64,000 nucleotides of DNA from Montifringilla adamsi (Eukaryota; Chordata; Aves; Passeriformes; Passeridae). Positions within the stretch are counted from its first letter, which is position 1; each line of letters begins with the position of its first letter. Positions 39,501-51,500 of this stretch are shown one piece after another. The position numbers and the translations under genes are program-made. The notes beneath the pieces were generated by a model. The model saw only the letters and a program-made list of their open reading frames with translations. It searched no databases and was not told the DNA's origin. The DNA is taken from NCBI GenBank assembly GCA_017590115.1, contig JAGGNK010008448.1, positions 186,001 through 250,000 on the forward strand, written 5' to 3'.

Positions 39501-42500
39501 AAGAAGACCTAATTTTTTCACATTTACTGAGAAGTTTTACAGTTTTAAAATTTGCTCTGAAATTTAATGTGGAATGTCTTGCAGGACTTACTAAGATTCA
39601 GAATCATAGCCATGTTTGAGGAAATTTAGATGCATTTGAATTTTGAATAGTAGTGGAGATAGCTGAATAGAAATCTTTTAATGTACATGGTTTAGAAATA
39701 CTGAAAGGATGGTAAAATTAATAAATTATTCATTTCAGTATTATAAAGAATCAGAACAAGACTTGCATATGCAACCTTTCTTCCCTCCACCCTTTTAGCA
39801 TATGTATTATACATATCACATGCTCTTGTCTCAGTGGAATCCTGACTCACTCAAATGTCAGCAGCTCCACTTAGGGCAGCACACTTCCCTTACATTAAAC
39901 TTTTTTTTTTTTTAATTAAGAAAGTGTGCTTCTTGCCCACATTGCAGCAAACTCACGTTGTAAACAAACATTGCCTGATAACTTCTGAAAACTTCTCTGA
40001 TTTTACCTTGTTGTACATTTGGTTCTTGCCCACATTACAGCAAACTCATGTTGTAAACAAACATGAGTACATTGCCTGATAACTTCTGAAAACTTCTCTG
40101 ATTTTACCTTGTTGTACATTTGGTTGGAGCCTTCTTCCTTGAAACTGAAAACAGGCTGAGCTTGCAGGCTTTCCCCACCACTTGCTGAATACCAGAAAAT
40201 AAAAACAAAATCAAATGCATGAAAACACAGGTCCATTTTTCTCTGCTGCTAAGTCCAAAGGACTTTGACCTCAGATGGAGCAGTGAGATACAGTGTCAAA
40301 CTGGCATGGAATCTCCCTCTTGTGAATGCCTGGGAGGATTAATAGAGCACAAATGCCTCATGTCACCACCAAAGAAGCCAGCACAATTCAGACTGCCAGA
40401 AGATGCATTGAAGTAAAGCCCTGTGTCAACAGTAGCTATAAAAAAAACAGGAAACAATTTAAATCTGCTCTCCCTAACCTAGCTCATTCCTTCACAGTGC
40501 TAAGGGAAAAATGCCATAGATTAACTTCGCTGCGAGTACTTCTATAATGCCATTGTGTTTTACAGGAAAACATTTTAAACTTGCCAGAAACTATGTAATT
40601 CACTGATGTTATGTAAGAAGAAAATGGCAATGGCAGTGTCTTCTTGACTAAGAATACTGAAACAAAGCCTTCAATTTGTAACCAGCAGGCCAGAAGGAGG
40701 AATTCTATATCCTTCCCACTTAGGTTTCTCCACATTATAGGAAATGTTTCAGTATTCAAAGAAATAGAAAGTTGAGGACTATAACTATGTAATCTATTTG
40801 TAGTTTTATATCCTTGCTTCCACTCCCAGCTTTAATTAGTATTTAATTTTTGAGTATTCAGTAGAGCAGAGCATAGAGCACAAAGTTCTTCCATAGAGTA
40901 AGTCATGCCTGTAAGAACTACCCTTTGCAAGAAGGGTGTGCTCTCAAATTAATAACAATACACCTGCAAGCAGAAGCTTCTGGATTTTAGCATGAACACC
41001 ACAGAAGAGAGAGGATCTGTCTGCCAGACAGAACAGGAGGTGCAGTGCTTCCAGGAGATAAGTAGGAGTGATGGGATGTGAAGTTTGTGGGAGAAGTATT
41101 TTAGCAACTGAGCCAAAACCAGGCTGTGATTTCATCAATGAGTTGCATAAAATGGGGTGAAATCCGACCAACATTCATGACTTAAAAACTTAAGCTGAGT
41201 TAAAGCATCTTTGAGGGTCTTACAGCTTTGTTCCTAGACTTAAAAATCACACTTGTTCATTCCTTCCCTGTGGTCCTATGTCTTGAGCAGTTTAGCCAGA
41301 GCTTCAAATCAGGGTGAAGAAAGTGTTTGTACTTACAGCTATGAGAAAAATTGACTTGTTTTGCAAATATCAAAATTGAATTCAGGCAACACATAATCCC
41401 ACTTCTGTCATATGATGAGTGGATGTGGCTGCTTACCAGGCTCTGCTTTTGTGTTTGGAGGGGAAGCTCTGTTGCTCTGGCTGCCTGAATAAGCCCAGTG
41501 CAAGGCCACGCTTCGGCAGACAGTGAGTTGAACAGTGCCTTGCGCCTTGCGCAGCAGGTCTGTAACTGTTTGGCGTGGCAGACCAGACACAAAAGTCTCA
41601 TTCACCTGAAAAATACAATGATGTGTATTTCCAGATTCCTGTAACACAAAGCCCTAGCACTGGGAAATCTTCATATAACTTCTTTGAACTTCATGTGTCA
41701 TCATTTTCTCCCATTTGTGGGAGAGAATTCTCATTCTCTCCTAACTCACTTGGTCCTTCATCTTTATACCATGATTGCCAGCAGGAAACCCAGAATTATA
41801 GTCTGAGTTACTAAGTGGGCTTTCCCCCGTTCTTCATTGAGAAGATGAAGGAGAGATGGAAAGCCAGAAAATCAAACAATTTTGAAACTCATGGAACAAG
41901 AATAAAAAATAATTTGGTGTAACAAAAAGGATTATTTATATTAAAAGGTAGCAGAGTGGCTAGGATAGTAAGATTTTAAATTTAGACTGAAAAGCCTAAT
42001 TCCAGTGCTTTTTGTTTATCTTGATAATACCTAACGTGACCGGTTCTTCCCAGGAGGCTCCTGGTTAGCTGTGACCTGCATGCTTGGCCAGTTAACTCTG
42101 GTTTCCCCAAAGTTTCTCTGGAACCTCCCTAGGCACAATTACAGTCAGGAGTAGGTGCACTTGGCTGCTTGCTCTGTGAGATTGTGTCTGCCTCTGCTGG
42201 GGTGTTCAGCTAGCAGCTCTGGGGAGGCCCAGTCCCACAGGAGGCTGAACTCCAGGGAAGACACAGGGGCCTCAGGACAGCCCTCTGAGCACCAGGAGCC
42301 AAGGGACAGCACCTCCTACATGTTACTGTGCACAGCAGCATCAGATTTCCAACCTGCACCGCTTTATATTGGACAGGTGCTCATTATAAAGTAGAGAAAA
42401 TGTAAGCCAAAGCAATGAAGAACAAACATTACCTTCAGTAAGATGTCACCAACTTGAAGCCTCCCGTCTAGATCTGCACTGCTGTCCGGGCTGATGGCTT

Positions 42501-45500
42501 TTATTAGGATAGCCCTGCCATTTTTTCCACCTACCAGTGCAAATCCTAGGCTTCCATTTTCAGCTTTTTCCAGCTCAATCTTAATAATGAAGTCCTACAA
42601 TAGACAAGGATGCAGTCTAAAGTGGCGTTTATTCAGGGCTGTGTTTTGTTTGCATTTTTATTACCAAAGATTCCCATTATTCCCACAGTCCTCACTGTCT
42701 GATGTGGATTATGGGATATATCCTACTCTTGAATATACAGAGCTTCCAGGGATCAAGATAACAGCTGCACGTATGTATTAGAATAAAAATAGTACATACT
42801 TATTTTCATACTCTGTTTAATAGTTTCTGCTGGGTAACATAACCCCTTAAGAGGAAAGAAATGTGTACTTCTGTAATCCTTTTATAATATATCAAATAAA
42901 TCACCTTAATTGACAAATAAGGCATTCTTATCTCCGGCATGACAGTAATGCAGTACAATATTCTCTTATTGTTTCTATAATTTGGATCTTAATCTTGTAA
43001 TCCCAGCATTCACATCTCTTTTACTTCCACTTCATTTGCTTTTAAAATCAGCTGCTTTTTTAGGGTCAAGTACTATGTCAGAAATAGCAGCATGCTAGAA
43101 ATGTTTATGACTTGCAGCATGACTAGTTCCAATGCCACAAATATCAGCCTTGTAAGTTATTTTTGCAGGTTTAACAGATAAATCGTCATGGATTAAATCA
43201 TGCAGAAGAAGCAGTAATAGTGATGACATAATAAAAAATTAGAAAATTGTTCCAGTTTTTTTGCCAGGTTGGAGGTCTAATTTTAACAAAAGACAGTTTT
43301 TTGTTGTTTTTTTCTTGAAAACCACAATCAAGAGAAAACTACTTAATCTATTCACATGAAATATGAGTCCCAATTTGGATCATTTCAATTAAAGTTACTT
43401 TCCATGTCTTTGCACCCACAGAAGTGATGTTTGTGCTTGTAAAAATTTTCAAGCATTGTATGCTGAGCATGGAAATAACTTTTTTTCCCCCCAACACCAA
43501 CATTCCTGTGTATTCAGGAATTCATAATAAATAATAAATAACTTTAAAAATGCATTACTCTTGCCAAATTCAAACCATATTGGTCTCTATCAGTGCTGTA
43601 TAATACTGCAAAGATTTGGGCTAATTTTACTCTCTTTTGAAATGTCTATCTGAAAATTGCAGAATGAAGCATTAATCTCAGTTTTCAAGGATTGTTGTGG
43701 AAAATGTTTCACAATTGCACGTATTTTCCCCAGAATCCCATGCTGTGACATTCTGTGTCTTTTTCCTGTGCTACCTTCTTTCTAAGCATTGAAAGACAGC
43801 AACAGAAGAGTCTGTCCCCAGGAATTTCCCAGTGCATTCTACTCTGTGAATGCTGAATACAATTCAACGCTTACAGGACACTCTCCAAGCACATTATATT
43901 CACATTTTCAAAGAGAGGAAGAAAATGCATTAAATGCCACTATTGAAAAAACCTCTCTCCATATAGCTCACTTCACTTGGTGATCTGGCTCACACCTCAG
44001 AGTGTCACTTACTTTACATTCTGGAGAATCAGGAGTGTTCTGCTGAGCATCACAGTTTGTTTCCTCCAAATGTTTCTCTGTGAAAAAGCAACAACAATTT
44101 TTGATAGTTGTCCTGGTAAAATACTCTACAGTACAACACTCAGAATCTCATTCAGAGACATAATAAAATGTGTTATATTTTGTATGTGAAATACAAAATA
44201 AATCCCATGCATTTATGTGGCCTAAAACTCCTGAAATGTGAACCACACTGTGACCTTTTTACCTCCCTGTGAGCAGGTTCCAAAACAAGCTTTAAGAACT
44301 GTGTGCTACAGAGACACCAGATGGACAGCAGTAATGTATAAATGTTCTCTGAAACTCTGAGGGAGGCAGGATTTTTTATGAAGACCTAATCTTTCCCAGG
44401 TCATGCCATTATCACCTACAAACTTCTTTCAAAGAACACAATTTTACTAACCCTAATTGAAAAATGCAAAGTTCCTTACCATGTTGATGCATCAGATGCT
44501 GTTCCTGGGAGTTCAGGGTTTCATTTGACAAAGAAATATTGTCTTTCTCTGTTTCAGCTGGTGGCCCTAAAAACAAACATGTATGTTTGCTCTGACAGGC
44601 CTCCTGCTAAGCTTCATGTACACATGTAATGTAAACTCTGTGCTTAGGTTATTAAACAAAGCATCAATATCCAATATTGATGCTATATGAAGCAGTGTGC
44701 AGACTGCATGATTAAGTTTGCCAATTTGCACAGAGATATAAACATCTCAGTCATGAATTGCAAAGCTACTGCATCTTAGCCATTGTTATTTTAAAAATTG
44801 TAACAACAGAGACCAGACTGAGTCACTCCAGACATGTGGTGATGATCAGGCAGATGAAGGAACACTCCCACCTCTACCAGCCCCCTCAGTTTTGCTTTAT
44901 CATATTTTGATCTTAGCTGTCTTCCACAAAGTACTCTTAATATGTGAATTATTGAAAATAGTTAATGTCCTGTAGTTTAAAAAAAGCTACCTCTTGCAAC
45001 TGCAATTTTAGTATGTGTTCTTGTAACTAATCCTATAAAAATGAAGGCTTGCTTTCTTAATAACAAATTATTACAGATTTATCTATAAATCTATGAGTGA
45101 TTATAGCAAATGGAATATCAAATACAAAATTAGTATAGGTTTTTCAAAGTGCCTATAAAATGGAAGAATCATAGAATCATGGAGCAGTTTGGGTTTAAAA
45201 GGACCTTAAAGATCATCTAGTTCCCACCCTCTGCCATGAGCAGGGACACCTTTCACTAGACCAGGTTGCTCAAAGCCTCATCCAGCCTGGACACAAAGAT
45301 TTTCAAGGATGAGGTGTCCACAACTTCTGTGGGCAACCTCATCCAGTGTCACACCACCATCCCAGTAAAGAATTTCTCCCTACTATCTAATCTAAACCTG
45401 CCCTCTTTCAGTTTGATGCCATTCCCCCTTGTCTTATCTACATGCCTTGTCTTACATGCTTTTGTCAAAAACTCTCTGCAGTATCCCTTTAGGAACTGGA

Positions 45501-48500
45501 AGGAGCTCTAAGGTCTCCCCAGAGTCTTCTCTTGTGGTCTTCCCAGAGTCTTCTCTTGTGCAGGCTGAACAACTCCAACTCTCCCAGCCTGTCTTCACAG
45601 GAGAAGTGCTCCAGCCCTTTGACCATCTTCATGGCCTCCCCTTCAAATTGCTCCACGTGCTTCTTATGCTGGGGACTGCAGAGCTGCATGCAGCACTCCA
45701 GGTGGGGTGTCACAGAGTAGTGGGGCACAATCCCCTCACTCAACCTGATGGCCACACTGCTTTTGGTGCAGCCAAGGATATGATTTCTGGGCTGTGACTG
45801 TACATTGCTCAGTCATGTTTAGCTTTTCATCAACCAACACTCTCAAGTCCTTCTCAGGGCTGCTCTCAATCCCTTCTCTGCCCAGCCTGTGTTTATGCTT
45901 GGGATTGCTCTGATCCATGTGCAGCACCTTCCACATCTTGTTTCATAGGAGAGGCAGGTAACTGTGCCAGTACAGCGTTCATAACTATCAGAGGTGGACC
46001 AGGTCTCTTTACCTGTCTTGAGAAATCTTGGAAGCTGCAAAGCTCACACAAGGCTGTGTAAGCAAAGTCCTACCAGGCTACACATTTGCTGTGCTTTAGT
46101 TCTATCATGTTAACTCAGAGTGCACATAACTTTATCCATATCTTGTAGAAAATTGCTTCAGTTTATAGAAACAATCACATGGCTCCATGTGTAAGGAAAT
46201 CTGTCACTAACTTGACTTGGGATAAGTTCTTCAGGTACCCATATGCCAGTATTCAGATGAGTGTAGGCATGTGAATAATTGTGGTCCAGGATTACTTTTT
46301 AAAGTCATGTTTGCATAATTAAAAAAAAAAAATAACCAAACGTTGAGATATCCAGTCAGGTAAATGAAACTGTGGTTAGGCCTGACTTAATGCTGCAGCC
46401 AGCTGTGCATTTGAAAGTATTACTTGCATAACTAACACGCTTTGTATGTGCTGACCTAGATGTGATACCTCTCCTTCCACCTGAGGGTGCAGGTACAACT
46501 CTGCTTGTTGAGATTCCTTAGGCTGCTAGAGCAATTCTGGTCAAATCTTTGTGGGTCAGATGATTGTTGAGGTTTTGTACCTGTTAGAGTATCAAATATC
46601 TCCCCTATAGGAATGCTTTTACATTAATTAACAGATACTAGTGCTGCCTGCTGATTTTATATACATTCTTAATAACACTTTAAAAAGGTGATCTAGATGA
46701 TGAAGTAGTGGCTCATATTAAATAGTGGCTCAAGAAGTGCTGGAAAACTTCTTAGAGAATAGTTTCAGTCAAAACAGATGTTGAAATATGACCACATAAA
46801 ATTCCTATTTAATAACAAATTTTAAAAAAATTTAGAAACTGAATATGTAACAAATTAAGTTTTTTACAGAGAACTATACATTTTATTTCTATCTTTAAAC
46901 AGCTACCAAATTTTCTTCAGACTCTTAAAATGGCCATAACAGAAATACTGAACAGCAAGTTACAATTTGTTAATAAGTTTTAAATGCAATGAATCAATAC
47001 CTTATGCTTATTTTCAAAATCAGAAGCAAGTTTTGAACTAAAACCCAAAAACATTAGCCTTACTTACTATTTTCCTGCTCTATAGGAACCACTGGATTGC
47101 CATTTCTGGGGGCAGAAAAAGTGAAATATGTGAGCCATTAAGTGCTGCAGGCTTTGTAAAGCTCATATGAAAATTATTTTTAGAAATTCAGTTGTCTAAA
47201 TAGAAGTTGTCCTTCTGTGATTTTGTTAGTGGTGCTTTTTTACAGAGAATTGATATCAGTATATGAAAATATTTGACTGTAGTGAAACATTTTATTGAAA
47301 TGTGTTGGAGGAAAAAATAAATGTGTTAAATCACCTGGCTCAATACAGAGCTGCTTTCTGGTCCATTTTGAATTCAGCTTTGGTTACCCCCTGTATAAAG
47401 TGGGAATGCTCTTTAGTAAGTTCTTTTACCCTATTTCTGTTTACCTCCTTTGTTTGTAAATTCTGACAATCAGGAGGTGCTGCCTACTAACTTGTTGTAC
47501 AGCAAGATGTATAATGAGGCAGCAGTTTCTTCTTCTGTTAGATAAGCACAAGTTAATAAAACAGTGAGAAAAGTTTGAACTATGTTAAGACAGCTGTGAC
47601 AGCCATTCTGTCACATGCTGTGGTTACATAACTCAGTTACTCACATGCTTTGAGTTAATATTTTACCGTTCCTCTGAGATCTTTGGAAGCTATTTCTGCA
47701 TCAGTCCAGGACCTGAGCTGGTGTGATATCAGACTGTGGAACACAATGAATCAAAAGTGCAGCCATGAACTGATGAGTGAAATCCTTTCCAGCCAATTAT
47801 TGTTCAGGCCTGGAAAGACTTTCTGGTCATGCTGCAGGTTAAATGCTGCATTTTTAGTACCTTTCTAAAATGTTTGGCTGTTGGAATTATCTCAGAATTT
47901 CTGATCAGAGAGAGTTTCTTGCTCATGGTTGTGAATCTGAGATTATAAGGGGAAAGTTGACACTAGTGATGGAAATGCAAAGATTTTCCCTAGAGAACAA
48001 GACATACGAAAATGGTGCTCAGCCTCACAGTTAAAGGCTTCACATTTTGTTTTGGATGGTGAAATTTGAAGAGTTCTCATTTGTGTTGTATGAGTCTACT
48101 TGTACTTGCTGTGTTAGTTGCAATTACAAGGGGTTAAGATATCTTATGAATGTTATTTATCAGGTTTTAACATTCAGACCTTTGAGATAAAGCATTTTTC
48201 GGTTTTGTGTTGTCTTGATGTGAAATTTAGAGACTTGCTTCAGCATTGGGATCAGGTATGCTCAGATTTACCTTGTGGCTTTGATTCGAACATTCTGGGT
48301 GGCAGCTTCACACACTCTCACTGCATCATCCAGGCTAATGCCCTCAGTGCACAGTCCACAGATGTAAACAATCTGATCTCGTGGCTGCAAACTGCCTTCC
48401 ACACTGGCAGGAGAGCCAGGCACTATCTCTAGCACATAAATACCTTGTAACTTGCTTCCAGCTCCTCCTGTCAGCTTCAAGCCTAGAATAATGCAGAGAA

Positions 48501-51500
48501 AGCATCTTTTGTGGCAGAGTGTTTTGAATTTCGCTGTCAGTGACTTAAAGTGGAATAAATGTGAGTCACTGAAAGATAGGCTGAAGAAATCACTGACATT
48601 ATAAACAACAGTCTTGCCCCAGTAAGATGGGATGCATAAGCTGAACTGAAAGAGTAAAATGTCATTAGATGTTAAAAAAGTATGGAAAAACTTAAATGGT
48701 GGTGTCCATCTCTGTGTTTAGTGCTGCCCTAGTGCTTTATTTCTCCTGATGTTCAATAGTCATTGCAAGAGGACACAGTTGCATAGCAGCAGCTCCCTCA
48801 TTATCTGCACATTTAAATGCCTTGCAGTATTCAGGGTGCCACTGGGAAAGGAAGCCTACAACAGCTGAGGAGGGACCTACACAGTGCAAATGACACTCAA
48901 GGAATCTCTGAACAAACTAGATCCTACCTGGAAACAGGATGCTGTACCTGAGCAAATATAGCCATACTGTTTCCTGAGTCTACAGTTTTATCTGTGTGCA
49001 GTACTCATAGCATGCTACAGAAATATCAAGATACTCACATTGTGGGGATTTCTTTTATCGTTTGTATTGTTTGTAGATAAAGCCTTGTGTCTGTGGTGAA
49101 TCAAGGATTCAAGTGGATATTTTTTGAATAGCAAACTGTAGTCTCAACCTGTGGCTCATCCTTCTTAAACTTTACCTTTTCTTCAATTTTTTTCTTTCCC
49201 TCCAAATAGATCTTTATGTGTCTCTGCAGGTAGTAGACGTTATTATCCAACTACCCAAAACTTATGTATATAAGTAACATAAAAATATGATACTGGAAAT
49301 CTGCCAGAAACTTCAGTTAATGGGGTGACAATGCAAAGATCATTTTTCCAGCTACCTTCATTAGTCTAATAAGAGATATTAGTCTTCCCTCTTAGGTGTT
49401 GCCCCAAAAAAAAAAAAAAGCTCTCATTCCTTGGTCATGGGTGATCGTGGAGAGCTTAAATGTGTCAAGATCAGTATGGATCATACTGATCTGAGAGAAC
49501 AATTGCTTATGATTATCTTGTGCTGTCATTCCTGTCCAAAATAGCAAATACAGCATTTACTACACACCTAGCTGTCCATCAGCACCCTTTGTGAGAGTAA
49601 TTTCAGGAATCTCATCTGGCCTAACTGAGGGACGTGGGTCACTGTCAGCACGACCAACCACGAGGTGCAGATCTGGAGGAGAGCTTTGCAGTAAAGTCAG
49701 GACTTCATTGCATGGTAAAGATGTGACATCAATTCCATTCACCTAAATGACAAACCAGTAAAATCATGTCATAGATCTCACTGACCATCATTTACTTCTC
49801 CCTCTACTCTGAAGTTTGCATATGGACTTAAATTAGTTTTTACTTCCTTTTTATTGCTTTGCTATGGTATTTGATGCCAATAAATTTAACAATTAAGATT
49901 ACAGTAATATTTCTTTTTTGAACTTTTATTTTTCTGAATGCAGAGTTTTAATAAAAATAGCTTTTTTTTTCCATTGATGAGTTTCAATGGGAATGTTGCA
50001 AAGATCAACATTCAAAAAATCTTGTTCAAAATCAAGGAAGAGGGTCTTATGCAAAAAATGGAACATGAGTCAGGCTGAAAAACAGTTTTGTTATTACATT
50101 ACAAAGGACATAATTCCTGTATCCTTTGTGTGTCACCTATCACCTTATTGCATTAATTCAGTTTAAGTAATTTCATTGGAAAGGCATTTAATGTCTCACT
50201 TGTCTTGAATGCTCCTAGATTAATTTTATTTGCCTCATCATACAATCTATGCAGCCTGAGATTTATCCAACTGAGGTCAGCAGAATTAGATTTATTATAT
50301 TATTTATTTACATACCTAAATATGGGATAAATGGGTGATACTAAACAAAGAATGACAAAGCCGAATAACATTGATCTGCAAATATTTTCTCCTCTGCATA
50401 AAGTCAAAAAATTACTGTACCATAATGATTCTGTCTCCCCTTCTCAATCTTCCATCAGAAAGGGCAGGATCATTCAAGATTTCATCAACATACAGGCAGG
50501 TGTCCATTTTGTTAAGAACTACAGAGAATCCATAACCATTGTTCTCTGACTTCGTCAAAGTCACAAAGATCTCCATTTCCTGTTAAAACAAGCACAGGGC
50601 GTGTTTGATGTAGGCTTTTCTGTTGCTTCAGTAACATCTCCCACAATTTTTACATGCAGGTAGGAATCCTCAGATGATACAAGAGTGTGTAAAAGGTGTT
50701 CTGCCGTATCCCAGAATTGTGGAGGTTCATGTTGATTGACTTCTAGGGCCTAGTAAAGCAGAGAATGCCACCAGGACCTGGGACTGGGCATTTGGAATGT
50801 GTAAAGAAAGGCTGGAGGCCTCTGAGCTGACAAGAATTGTGATAGCAGCGTGCAAAGATCACTGTTAGTGCTGTTGCTGTCCCGCTGAAGGAAATGCCTG
50901 GAGCTAAATTTTGTCCACAGCGCTCTCAAATTAGTAGGAATTCAGAGCTCATTAATGTTGTAGGAATGCAAGATGTTCAGCATTTGGCAGGACTGAGTCT
51001 TATCTTTTGAATAGCAATTAGCACAAGAATCATACTTTCTTATCAGGACATTACAGCAATATCACTGTAACAAAGTGATTTTCTGCATGGCCTTGAAACA
51101 TGGCAGAAGAAACCCAAGTAGCTGACTCCAATTAATTTTAGAAGCTACTAGAGAGCTTTAATGCCTTCATACACTGCGAATAATAATGCAAAATTTTCGA
51201 AAGTAGGAGAAATAGTAAGATTTCAAGAAAAAAGAAATAGCCTTAAGGCAAATGGTTAAGAATTCTGGAGAGCTGGGCATAGTGGAAGGTCTGCTTTATT
51301 TGAAGATTGTGGATATTCAGGAAAATCAAAAAAGAAAAAAAAGTCTCATGTAAATAACATAGAAGATGAGTTAAAATTAATGTTTAAGACTGTAACATTC
51401 TTAAAATTGTTTCTTTTCCCTTGTATTCTACCTGTTGGTGATTTGGTGCTGATACCTGAATGCAGTCTTCATTTTCTTCCTTCTCTTCCTCTGGTTCCTC

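Noticed and set aside
42040..42330. GC-richer stretch in intron 20 as a mobile element or exon
   Set aside because: No terminal repeats, no recognised family and no phase-matched splice sites.
45429..45936. Open frames of 60-120 codons as a gene
   Set aside because: They are sense and antisense readings of a dead CR1 copy.
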